DNA from: Flavobacterium sp.
GTDB lineage: Bacteria; Bacteroidota; Bacteroidia; Flavobacteriales; Flavobacteriaceae
Reading direction: 5' to 3'
DNA: 64,000 bases
Assembly (NCBI RefSeq): GCF_027490375.1
Contig: NZ_JAIXYH010000070.1
Location: 62,001 to 126,000, forward strand
Numbering within the stretch: position 1 is the first letter of the stretch; each line of letters starts with the position of its first letter. The notes beneath the pieces were generated by a model. The model ran no database searches. It was not told the DNA's origin and worked only from the letters and a program-made list of their open reading frames with translations. Shown here one piece after another: positions 8,539 to 16,431 of the stretch. Both the position numbers and the translations under genes were made by a program.

Positions 8539-9024
8539 ATGCACGTAAAATTTATCGTCGGATTGTTGGTGCTGTTTACAAATGCGGCCTTTGGGCAAAA
8601 GATAACTCTCAACAAAGATGGAATAAAAGCTGTACCCATCAGCGATACTCGATTTCTACCCGATCTAAATGACGACATTACAAAGTGGGCAGAACGTAAC
8701 TTTCGAAACGGATTCGATTTTCAAGATCGTGGGGAAGTTATTCGAATAGAAACGCTACGCCGAAATGCTTTCACCTACTCAAATCTCGGCGAAACTTACT
8801 CGTATCATGTGAAAGTTCGCTTTACTTTTTACTTAACGGAAGGAAAACGTCAGCTACTAATAGAAATCCTGAATTTTATGGACGGTCAAGAACCAAGTTC
8901 ATTAAAGGTAGAATCTTTGTTTACTTCTAAAGGTACAGTTAAAGATGAAATGTTTGAAGCGGTAAAAGGTCTGGAAGAGAATCTGCAACGAGCTGTTTCG
9001 CGTTTAAACCTTCAATGGAAATAA
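8539..9024 (+). CDS. Secreted protein of unknown function, last gene of the B12 uptake operon
   Basis: A 161-aa protein with a clear signal peptide (MHVKFIVGLLVLFTNAAFGQ). The mature part mixes beta strands and one C-terminal helix (KDEMFEAVKGLEENLQRAVS). The middle, YSYHVKVRFTFYLTEGKRQ, faintly resembles the TBP-like-fold DUF4468 proteins of Bacteroidota, but I do not recognise it with confidence. The start at 8539 is chosen for its signal peptide; the open frame runs 44 codons further into btuD. It follows btuD by 5 bp, suggesting cotranscription. No catalytic motif is visible. Confidence 0.7.
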   Translation: MHVKFIVGLLVLFTNAAFGQKITLNKDGIKAVPISDTRFLPDLNDDITKWAERNFRNGFDFQDRGEVIRIETLRRNAFTYSNLGETYSYHVKVRFTFYLTEGKRQLLIEILNFMDGQEPSSLKVESLFTSKGTVKDEMFEAVKGLEENLQRAVSRLNLQWK

Positions 9025-9266
9025 AATAAGCGTAAGAAAGCACATTAGTATCTAAAAAAATGATTGCAACTAAGCAACTTTTCTAAAAAATTTACATCCT
9101 CGAATCGGCAGATTTAACAAAAAAATGTCGCAATTACGAGTTTACATATTCAGAATTAGTTGAGTTTTGAATCCTTGAAAGCTTGTATTTACAGCAAGAA
9201 ATAAGTTGCAACTGCCAATTTAACATTTGAATTAATAAAAAATTCAAAAAAAACATATCAAATTCT

Positions 9267-9274
9267 TACTTTTG
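9267..9274 (+). promoter_or_regulatory. -7 promoter element for the diheme lipoprotein gene
   Basis: TACTTTTG fits TAnnTTTG perfectly and ends 19 bp before the ATG at 9294. The 269-bp gap it lies in (9025-9293) is AT-rich and shows nothing else that I can support. Confidence 0.55.
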
Positions 9275-9293
9275 AAATCATTTTGCCAAACAT

Positions 9294-10382
9294 ATGAGAA
9301 AGTACTACGCCTGGTTTATTGTTTGTATCCTTGGAACAGCAGCTTTAATTGCATCATGCTCCGGAGATAACGACGATGATGAATACACGCCTGTAAGTCC
9401 TGTTAATGTGGATCTGTCGACCGTTCCATACGCTAAATTATCCGATTACAAGTTTTTTGAAGGGGATATGAAACTTCAGAATCCTTCGCTCGGAGTTTTA
9501 CCCTACGAGCCGATCAGCCAGCTATTTACAGATTACGCTCACAAAAAACGATTTGTGTGGATGCCTAAAGGCGTAAAAGCTACATACAATGGTGATGGAA
9601 AAATATTAGAATTTCCGACCGGTTCCGTAATCATAAAAACGTTTTATTACGATAATGTGCAGCCTAGTAATACAACTCGGATTATGGAAACCCGCTTATT
9701 AATTAAGAAAGCGGACGGATGGATTTTCGCAGAATATATCTGGAATGACGAACAAACGGAAGCGAATTTAGTTACAGAAGGTGGATATCGAGAAATCAGT
9801 TTCATAAACGAATATGGAAACCTTAAATCGGTTAATTACAGATTCCCGAGTAACGGCGAGTGTTTAACTTGTCATAAAATGACGGATAAAGCAATTCCTA
9901 TCGGACCAAAACCGCAAAACCTAAACAACAATTACACTTTTGCAGATGGCTCCAAAAATCAACTGGCAAAATGGGTTGAAATGGGCTATTTGGATAGTAA
10001 TTATCCTGCACAAATAAACACCGTAGTTGATTGGAAAGACACTTCAAAACCATTGGAAACACGTGTTCGCTCGTACATAGACATCAATTGTGCTCATTGC
10101 CATCAGGAAGGAAGTCACTGCAGTTACCGCCCAATGCGATTTGCTTTCAGCGAATCAACTACAAATACGAATCTCGGAGTTTGCATGACGCCACAAGATC
10201 CGCTCAACGATGGAACCAGTGCTATTGTTTCTCCTGGTCGGATTGCACGTTCTGCCCTCAACTCACGATTGAATACCTCTGATGAAAGTATTCGAATGCC
10301 ATTACTTGGACGCTCACTAGTTCACGAAGAAGCTGTGACCATGATTCAAGAATGGATTAACTCATTACCTAACTGTAACTAA
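9294..10382 (+). CDS. Diheme c-type cytochrome-like lipoprotein (SO2930-like)
   Basis: A 362-aa lipoprotein with lipobox LIASC (Cys22) and an acidic linker. Two heme-binding motifs are present: CLTCH at residues 190-194 and CAHCH at 266-270. The whole-length layout matches the SO2930/HNE_0200-like diheme family found beside FG-GAP or cytochrome genes in marine bacteria. The protein should face the periplasm or cell surface and carry electrons; partner and acceptor are unknown. The next gene begins 5 bp downstream and is a T9SS-secreted protein, so the two are probably made together. Confidence 0.8.
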   Translation: MRKYYAWFIVCILGTAALIASCSGDNDDDEYTPVSPVNVDLSTVPYAKLSDYKFFEGDMKLQNPSLGVLPYEPISQLFTDYAHKKRFVWMPKGVKATYNGDGKILEFPTGSVIIKTFYYDNVQPSNTTRIMETRLLIKKADGWIFAEYIWNDEQTEANLVTEGGYREISFINEYGNLKSVNYRFPSNGECLTCHKMTDKAIPIGPKPQNLNNNYTFADGSKNQLAKWVEMGYLDSNYPAQINTVVDWKDTSKPLETRVRSYIDINCAHCHQEGSHCSYRPMRFAFSESTTNTNLGVCMTPQDPLNDGTSAIVSPGRIARSALNSRLNTSDESIRMPLLGRSLVHEEAVTMIQEWINSLPNCN

Positions 10383-10387
10383 TTACC

Positions 10388-12403
10388 ATGAAAAACAAAC
10401 TACTTTTAACACTCTCCGTCCTGTCTTTGCAGGCAGCAGTAGCGCAATCAAATTGCGAGAATGCCGTTCCCGTTACAGCCGGATTAACAGTTGTTCCGAC
10501 GATTACTGGAACACCTCACACAACTTTCTGTAATACTGGAGATCCAGCTACGGCAGCAAACTGGTACGTGTACACTCCTACCCAAGACTATTCGGTAACG
10601 ATAACGACCGACTTGCAGGTAAACCTTAACGGGGACACTCGCTTTTCTGTGTATTCTGGAAGCTGTGGATCGCTTACTTGTGTTACTGGCGATGACGACA
10701 GCGGAGTATTAGGAAACCCAAGTTATCTTTCTGTAGCAGAATTCGTAGCTACCGCAGGAACAACATATTACATTGCTTTTGATAACAACTGGAGTGCCAA
10801 CGGTTTTACTTTTTCTCTGATAGAAAACGAATTCGTCCCACCACCACCACCGTTTATGACCTTTACCCAACAGTCGATTTCAATAAGCGGAGGATATCAG
10901 AATTGCATAGTTGATATGAATGGTGATTATTTAGACGACATTGTTTCTATTGCTCCAAATCAAGTCACTGTTTTGCGTCAAATTCCAAACGGAGGTGGAT
11001 TTACCACAATTCAAATGTCTGCACCTTCAACAAACTACATGCCTACATGGAGTGTTGCTGCTGGAGATATCGACAAAGATGGTAAGAACGACTTACTGTA
11101 TGGAAATGGCTCTGGTGTTGCTTTTATGAAACAAAATGCCGCTGGAACAGGATTTACCTTAATGCAAGGAACTGAATATGTTTTTTCACAAAGAAGTAAT
11201 TTCATAGACTTAAACAATGATGGTAATCTAGATGCCTTTGTTTGTCACGATGTGCAACCAAATGTTCGCTACCTAAACGACGGAAACGGAAACTACACAT
11301 TTAGTCAGGGGGGGCTTGGTGATTTTCCTTCCGGAGGAAACTACGGCTCCATCTTTGTGGATTACGATAATGACGGCGACCAAGATTTATTCATAGCAAA
11401 ATGTCGTGGTGGCGCTTCTAATGCGAAAGTTGACGAATTACACCGAAACGACGGAAATAACACGTGGACAGATGTAAGTGTTGCCGCTGGAATGAATGAA
11501 CCATCGCAATCTTGGTCGGCTGCGTGGGCTGATTATGATAATGATGGGGATATGGACGCCATGATTGGTGCTAGTTCATTTGCAGATGGCGGACACAAAC
11601 TAAGAAAAAACAATGGAGACGGTACATTTACCGACATTACTGTAGGATCTGGGCTTGATACCTTTGCAGCAACTAACATCGAGAATAACGCTCACGATTA
11701 TGATAATGATGGATGGGTTGATATCTTCATGGGTAATAATACTATCATGAAAAATAATGGTGACTGGACTTTTACACCAAAAACTATAGTGCCAACTAAT
11801 GGACCTGTAGGTGACCTGAACAACGATGGTTTCTTAGATATTCAGAACAACAATCAAATTTACTTATCTAACGGTAACGGTAATAATTGGACTAAGATTT
11901 GTTTAAATGGCGTTCAAAGCAATAAAAACGGTATCGGCGCACGTATAGAAATGTATACTGCGTCTGGTATGCAGATTCGCGATGTAAGAAGTGGTGATGG
12001 TTTTCGTCATATGAGTTCACTTAATACTCATTTCGGACTCGGATCTAACGAATCGATAATTAAAGTAGTAGTAAAGTGGCCTTCTGGAATAATCGACGAA
12101 TTTTGGAATCCGGAAATCAACAAAGCAATAATCCTCACAGAAGGGCAAACGCTTTCTACTGACGGAGCTTCACAAGATATTGTAAGTGTGTATCCAAACC
12201 CGGTTCGCGAATCGCTAAACATCAAAGCAGATGGTTTTGAACTCGACTCTTACGAAATCTTCGACCTTACCGGAAAGAAAATACAGAAAGGATTGGTAAA
12301 AAACAACAACGTGAATGTTTCTAACCTTACTACTGGGACATATGTTGCCGTTATCAAAACGACTGACGGTAAGAGCAAAACAGCTAAGTTCATTAAGAAA
12401 TAA
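10388..12403 (+). CDS. T9SS-secreted FG-GAP/VCBS and ASPIC/UnbV protein
   Basis: A 671-aa secreted protein. It has a 20-aa signal peptide and an N-terminal beta domain to about residue 150. A run of FG-GAP/VCBS-type propeller repeats follows, with calcium-binding loops such as DYDNDGDQD, DYDNDGDMD and DYDNDGWVD. An ASPIC/UnbV region (NKNGIGARIEMYTASG, SLNTHFGLG, VVVKWPSGIIDEF) comes next. The C-terminal domain of about 70 residues starts VYPNPV and ends TAKFIKK, a type A type IX secretion sorting signal. It is probably exported across the outer membrane and anchored or released. It resembles CRTAC1-type proteins; the ligand is unknown. It lies in an operon with the diheme lipoprotein. Confidence 0.88.
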   Translation: MKNKLLLTLSVLSLQAAVAQSNCENAVPVTAGLTVVPTITGTPHTTFCNTGDPATAANWYVYTPTQDYSVTITTDLQVNLNGDTRFSVYSGSCGSLTCVTGDDDSGVLGNPSYLSVAEFVATAGTTYYIAFDNNWSANGFTFSLIENEFVPPPPPFMTFTQQSISISGGYQNCIVDMNGDYLDDIVSIAPNQVTVLRQIPNGGGFTTIQMSAPSTNYMPTWSVAAGDIDKDGKNDLLYGNGSGVAFMKQNAAGTGFTLMQGTEYVFSQRSNFIDLNNDGNLDAFVCHDVQPNVRYLNDGNGNYTFSQGGLGDFPSGGNYGSIFVDYDNDGDQDLFIAKCRGGASNAKVDELHRNDGNNTWTDVSVAAGMNEPSQSWSAAWADYDNDGDMDAMIGASSFADGGHKLRKNNGDGTFTDITVGSGLDTFAATNIENNAHDYDNDGWVDIFMGNNTIMKNNGDWTFTPKTIVPTNGPVGDLNNDGFLDIQNNNQIYLSNGNGNNWTKICLNGVQSNKNGIGARIEMYTASGMQIRDVRSGDGFRHMSSLNTHFGLGSNESIIKVVVKWPSGIIDEFWNPEINKAIILTEGQTLSTDGASQDIVSVYPNPVRESLNIKADGFELDSYEIFDLTGKKIQKGLVKNNNVNVSNLTTGTYVAVIKTTDGKSKTAKFIKK

Positions 12404-12424
12404 GCTGCACGTTAAAGCAATAAA

Positions 12425-12460
12425 AAAAGGCGTCGCATTTTTTTGCGACGCCTTTTTTAT
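12425..12460. terminator. Bidirectional intrinsic terminator
   Basis: A perfect stem GGCGTCGCA / TGCGACGCC (about 12429-12452) is flanked by A-runs on one side and T-runs on the other. It sits between convergent genes ending at 12403 and 12473 and should stop transcription in both directions. Confidence 0.85.
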
Positions 12461-12472
12461 GAAGTATTTTTT

Positions 12473-13315
12473 TTAAAAAACACGAACTAAGTTAAATCCA
12501 AAGAAGATGTTAGCGGTACTCCAATCACCGGTAGTTCTGCCTAAGAAACCTGCTTCGTGAATACCTTGACTGTTCGAGAAATGCATCTGAAATACGTGAC
12601 CTCCTGTTTCTACATCAACTCCCACAGAAAGCGGATTGCGATACGGAGAATCTGCTGAGCGATTTAAATGGGCCGCATAATCAACATTGATGGAAACACG
12701 GTTACTTATCTTATATCTCCCACCCATTCCAATAGCAAACTGGCTATTGTCTTGCGAATCAATATCTACAAAATTCTCATGAAAGAAAGTTGGTGCCAAT
12801 TCGAGCGATAGGCGCTTTGAAAACTTCCGCGAAACCAACAATTGCGAAACATAAATCAGACGATTATTAAACTCTAATCTCGGATAGATCGCTTTATCCA
12901 ATTCATTGTTTATTCCCAAACTGTTAAATCCAACTATGGCTACCGGGAAACCGCCAACTTTCTGACGTACCAAACTGTACTTCGCCGAAAAGTCGTAAGC
13001 CTGTTCGCTTCGCCCAGCTGCAATAGTAAGCCAATCGGTTGCGCCGTATAAAAATTTAAGCTGAGTAACGGCATTATCAAGTCCAAAAAAATCTTCGAAA
13101 CCTGTTTCAATAGAAGCAAATCGGTGCGCTACAATGAAATAGAAATCGCCTTTCGCTGCTAATTTCGTTGATTCAAGATTTACAATTTTCAGGGCTTTAA
13201 AAGCCGATTCTACCACAGGCTCGGCTTTCGCTGTGTCGATTTCATTCAGCAAATCATCTTGCGCTTGTCCTCCAAAAAACGCCAATAAACAAACTAGTAA
13301 AATATTCTTTTTCAT
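12473..13315 (-). CDS. DUF5777-type outer-membrane beta-barrel-like protein
   Basis: A 280-aa protein with a signal peptide (MKKNILLVCLLAFFGGQAQ) and amphipathic beta strands to its C-terminal phenylalanine, as in small outer-membrane barrels. Sequences such as GDFYFIVAHRFASIETGFEDFFGLDN and VGVDVETGGHVFQMHFSN are characteristic of the DUF5777 family. In Bacteroidota this family travels with YceI and c-type cytochrome genes, as it does here. It begins 1 bp after the OB-fold gene. The biochemical role is unknown. Confidence 0.8.
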   Translation of the reverse strand: MKKNILLVCLLAFFGGQAQDDLLNEIDTAKAEPVVESAFKALKIVNLESTKLAAKGDFYFIVAHRFASIETGFEDFFGLDNAVTQLKFLYGATDWLTIAAGRSEQAYDFSAKYSLVRQKVGGFPVAIVGFNSLGINNELDKAIYPRLEFNNRLIYVSQLLVSRKFSKRLSLELAPTFFHENFVDIDSQDNSQFAIGMGGRYKISNRVSINVDYAAHLNRSADSPYRNPLSVGVDVETGGHVFQMHFSNSQGIHEAGFLGRTTGDWSTANIFFGFNLVRVF

Positions 13316-13316
13316 C

Positions 13317-13709
13317 TTATTCTGTAATTAATGTTGCATCTACAATTTTATGTTGCTCGAGCAAATCGTCGAAACCAACATAGCGTCCTTTCACACGAAC
13401 TTCAGCTCCTGCTGCAGGTACGGTTTCAGCCATTGTCAAGGTAACATCTACTCCATTGTCTATCAATAAGTTCTTCGATTTTAAATCTGAAGACGTTACT
13501 TTCCCGTATATAACAATAGTTTGATCCAAGAATTTTTGAGTTGTTTTCTCGGCAGATTGAGTATATTGCTCGTTGAGTTGCGCAACCGAAAGCGTTGCTA
13601 CAGCATCCTCAGAAGAAATATCCCGATGCCCTTTGTAAACGTACTGATAGCCCAAAAAGCAGAGCAGCACAAGAGCGGAACAGATGATGATAATTTTTTT
13701 GCGATTCAT
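13317..13709 (-). CDS. Membrane-anchored OB-fold (tRNA_anti-like) protein
   Basis: A 130-aa protein with one N-terminal transmembrane or signal segment (KIIIICSALVLLCFLGYQYVY). A helical stretch (DAVATLSVAQLNEQYTQ) precedes a C-terminal OB-fold (LDQTIVIYGKVTSSDLKSKNLLIDNGVDV to VRVKGRYVGFDDLLEQHKIV). It fits the tRNA_anti-like family of exported OB-fold proteins, which bind unknown ligands outside the cytoplasm and are not expected to bind tRNA. It lies upstream of, and is cotranscribed with, the DUF5777 gene. It diverges from the mono-heme lipoprotein gene. Confidence 0.75.
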   Translation of the reverse strand: MNRKKIIIICSALVLLCFLGYQYVYKGHRDISSEDAVATLSVAQLNEQYTQSAEKTTQKFLDQTIVIYGKVTSSDLKSKNLLIDNGVDVTLTMAETVPAAGAEVRVKGRYVGFDDLLEQHKIVDATLITE

Positions 13710-13754
13710 AGAAATTGTTTTGTAGATTTAAAAATAGATAAAAAGTTGAGTAAT

Positions 13755-14120
13755 ATGATGTATTTACGATATCTAATTGTAATAAGTTTTGCCGCGGCAC
13801 TAACTTCTTGTACAAACGATAGTACAAACGACTTAATAGCGGAAGTTCCCGCAGATGAAGCGGTACTTTATTCGCGCGATATTGCACCCATTGTTTCTAA
13901 CAGCTGTACAAATTGCCACGGCGCCGTTCCTACTTTAGGTGCTCCGATGCCTTTAGTAACCGCTGATCAAGTACGAAATGCCATTTTAAACCAAGATTTA
14001 CTCGGACGTATTGCACTTCCTAACGGCAACGATTTACTTATGCCGCAAGGTGGCCCGCGTTTTCCCGATGCAACAATAGAACTATTTGTGCGTTGGCAGC
14101 AAGACGGCTTTCAAAATTAA
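13755..14120 (+). CDS. Small c-type cytochrome-like lipoprotein
   Basis: A 121-aa lipoprotein beginning MMYLRYLIVISFAAALTSC, with the lipid cysteine followed by a short linker. One heme motif, CTNCH, occurs near residue 50. A C-terminal helix (ATIELFVRWQQDGF) matches the closing helix of mono-heme cytochrome c domains. The longer open frame overlaps the divergent OB-fold gene and is rejected; ATG 13755 or 13758 gives the signal peptide. It is followed 12 bp later by a YceI gene, so the pair is probably an operon for periplasmic redox or lipid-like ligand chemistry. Confidence 0.8.
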   Translation: MMYLRYLIVISFAAALTSCTNDSTNDLIAEVPADEAVLYSRDIAPIVSNSCTNCHGAVPTLGAPMPLVTADQVRNAILNQDLLGRIALPNGNDLLMPQGGPRFPDATIELFVRWQQDGFQN

Positions 14121-14132
14121 AATCCAAAAACC

Positions 14133-14669
14133 ATGAGAAAAATACTCTTTTTATTCGCTATCCTCAGTACAAGCCTGTCGCTTGCTCAAAAATTAACAAC
14201 AAAAACGGGCAAGCTTGCCTTTGAAGCCAGCGTTCCGGGTTTTGAAGAAGTTAAAGCTAAAAACGAGAATGTTACCTGTGTTTTAAACAAGGAAAATGGG
14301 GAAATTGCAACATTGGCGCTCATGAAAGCATTCCGTTTTAAAATTGCATTGATGGAAGAGCATTTTAATGAAAATTATGTGGAAAGCGATACCTATCCAA
14401 AAGCTACTTTTAAAGGAAAAATCACGGGATTTAATGCCGAAAAACTCACTACTTCGTGGACGGAATATCAAATCAAAGGCAAACTTGAAATGCACGGAAA
14501 AACCAACGACGTTACCGCAGCAGCTAAAATTAGAAAGAACGACGGTGGCATCGAAATTCAAACCTCATTCAACGTAAATGCCAGCGATTATGCGATTAAA
14601 ATTCCGAGTGTCGTAAAATCGAAAGTGAGCAATAAAATAGACGTAACAGGAACGTTTTTACTGAAGTAG
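14133..14669 (+). CDS. YceI family lipocalin-like periplasmic protein
   Basis: A 178-aa exported protein with signal peptide MRKILFLFAILSTSLSLAQ and a YceI-type beta-barrel. Recognisable parts are FRFKIALMEEHFNENYVESDTYPKATFKGKITGF and the C-terminal KSKVSNKIDVTGTFLLK. YceI proteins fold like lipocalins and bind polyisoprenoid or quinone-like lipids. With an adjacent cytochrome, a role in periplasmic redox or stress is a reasonable inference. The 185 bp to the next gene (14670-14854) show no clear terminator. Confidence 0.88.
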   Translation: MRKILFLFAILSTSLSLAQKLTTKTGKLAFEASVPGFEEVKAKNENVTCVLNKENGEIATLALMKAFRFKIALMEEHFNENYVESDTYPKATFKGKITGFNAEKLTTSWTEYQIKGKLEMHGKTNDVTAAAKIRKNDGGIEIQTSFNVNASDYAIKIPSVVKSKVSNKIDVTGTFLLK

Positions 14670-14854
14670 TAAAATACAAGCTTGATTTTTCTGAAATTAC
14701 TCTAGAGCTAAAATATCAATCCGATTACTGATTATAATCTAGCGCAATAACTGTGTTCTTTAATAAGATATCATCTTTTAAACCAGTAAGTAAACGACTA
14801 TGATACGCATTCTAAAACTTGCGAAGCTCGTTCTTTGTAGAATTTTCAGTGATT

Positions 14855-15817
14855 TTAATTTGGCAACTCTACTGCGGTTACGTCGTTTAGTTTGTCAAGT
14901 TCCAGTATAGTTATCGTATCATCCGGCGCATCGAAATACATCATGTTAAACTTCGCACCGTACTTAATTTCTGTAAACAGATAGCTGGAATTTGCTGCCA
15001 CAGTAGTACAAAACATTTCGTCGAAAGCTTTGATAAATACTAAAATTTCTCCTTCAATTTTAGCGAAATCTGCTGCTGTGAATTGATAGAGCGGACTTTC
15101 CTCCGTAATCGGATGAACCACTGTCCACGATAAGGTTAGCAAATTTACGTGCTGCATCTCAAGCGGTAGCTGATAGAATTTATTGACCTTTTTTCCGTCT
15201 TCTTCAACGACCATTCCTAAGGTAATTTTGACATACGCATCGGTTAAATTGGTGTTTTTAAAAGGAACCAAACGCAACATCAGTGCGGTACCACCGCGAT
15301 ATGGAGCAATTACCGCACAATCGGAAAATTTAATATACGCACGCGGTCTGCTAAAACGTCCGAAAAACAATCCTGTTGCAATGGAAAAACTCAGCAAACC
15401 AACTAAGGCTTCAGCAGCGGCTAAAGTACTCGTCGCAAATCCGTTTGGTGAAATATGACCGTAACCCACAGTGGTAAAGGTTTGAGCCGAGAAAAAGTAA
15501 GCTTTTCCAAATTTTAGCCACTCAGAACCATTGTTGTCTATGCCGTTTAAATACTCAATCCCAATAAGATAGTACAAGCTGGCAAAAACTAGATTGATTG
15601 CGAAATAGAATCCAAATAAAATCGACAAGAATTTCCACGTAGGCATGTCGAGCATGGTGTGATACCAACTGATCCGATCAAAAAAAGAAAGTCCGCGTTT
15701 ACGAATATTCGCGGAGCCGTCTTTATTCACAAATCTGCCGCCGTAACTGGTAGCGCTGGTGCCAAATCCGGAGTTTAGCTCGGCTTTTGCTTTCTTATTT
15801 TGTTTGAAAAATTCCAT
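14855..15817 (-). CDS. KirBac-type inward rectifier potassium channel
   Basis: A 320-aa ion channel. A slide-helix region is followed by TM1 (FLSILFGFYFAINLVFASLYY). The pore helix and selectivity filter TVGYG lie at residues 116-120, then TM2 (AALVGLLSFSIATGLFFGRF-like). The cytoplasmic immunoglobulin-like Kir domain fills residues 160-320, with conserved RGGTALMLRL and KITLGMVV. As a tetramer it should conduct potassium across the inner membrane. It is the last gene of a five-gene operon; its ATG overlaps the upstream stop by one base (TAATG). Confidence 0.92.
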   Translation of the reverse strand: MEFFKQNKKAKAELNSGFGTSATSYGGRFVNKDGSANIRKRGLSFFDRISWYHTMLDMPTWKFLSILFGFYFAINLVFASLYYLIGIEYLNGIDNNGSEWLKFGKAYFFSAQTFTTVGYGHISPNGFATSTLAAAEALVGLLSFSIATGLFFGRFSRPRAYIKFSDCAVIAPYRGGTALMLRLVPFKNTNLTDAYVKITLGMVVEEDGKKVNKFYQLPLEMQHVNLLTLSWTVVHPITEESPLYQFTAADFAKIEGEILVFIKAFDEMFCTTVAANSSYLFTEIKYGAKFNMMYFDAPDDTITILELDKLNDVTAVELPN

Positions 15818-16431
15818 TAATCTAAGTAATCAAAAATTTCGCCTTCTTCGCAAACACGATCAATAACCATTTCAATTTTCTCGTTGTACTTTTCAGCGAA
15901 AATTAATCGTTGTCCGACGAAAATACTGTCTAAAATTCGCAGCAATTTGGTTTCGTTTCTAGTGGCAACCATATCTTCCAGCTGATCGACTGCAATTATT
16001 TTCAAACGATTGGCGTTAAAACCCGCTCCCGCAAAAATTAATGCCGCTTTACTTATTGGCGCTACCAATATGTCGATTCCTTCACTGATTTCATTTTTCT
16101 CGACATCGATATCTCGTTTGTCGTAAACGGGATACAGCTTTAAGTCGAGCGAACTAAACAAAGAAGTTGTGTTGAGTACAAAAGCATCCACCGCCGGATT
16201 ATCAGGTAACAAAACTAATGCTCGAGGCGATTGTTCGTGGGCGCCATCGAGTTTTTGAGCCACATGCATAGCTAAGGCCGTAGTTTTTCCCGAACCTTTT
16301 GGAGCGAGAACGGCAGTAGTAACGCCCGATTTAATCAGCGACCATGTTTCTTCCTGCAATTCGGTCGCTGTTGTGGCGCCCAAATCGTTTAGCCACTGTG
16401 CTACTTCGGGCTTAATTTTCTTTAAATTCAT
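15817..16431 (-). CDS. Single-domain DEAD/DEAH helicase-like ATPase
   Basis: A 204-aa protein equal to one RecA-like domain of a DEAD-box helicase. It has a Q-motif-like N-terminus (GATTATELQEETW) and Walker A APKGSGKTT at residues 43-51. A motif Ia-like segment (ALVLLPDNPAVDAFVLNT) and a position-equivalent Walker B reading AVDQLED follow. The acidic DEAD signature is therefore weakened, and the C-terminal helicase domain is absent. Overlaps at both ends (ATGA upstream, TAATG downstream) argue for an intact gene and against a decayed fragment. Role unknown; it may act as an ATP-dependent partner of the preceding regulator. Confidence 0.75.
   Translation of the reverse strand: MNLKKIKPEVAQWLNDLGATTATELQEETWSLIKSGVTTAVLAPKGSGKTTALAMHVAQKLDGAHEQSPRALVLLPDNPAVDAFVLNTTSLFSSLDLKLYPVYDKRDIDVEKNEISEGIDILVAPISKAALIFAGAGFNANRLKIIAVDQLEDMVATRNETKLLRILDSIFVGQRLIFAEKYNEKIEMVIDRVCEEGEIFDYLD

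Noticed and set aside
15817..16431. Helicase-like gene as a pseudogene
   Set aside because: It keeps tight overlaps with both neighbours, an intact P-loop and no internal stop, so a short functional protein is more likely.
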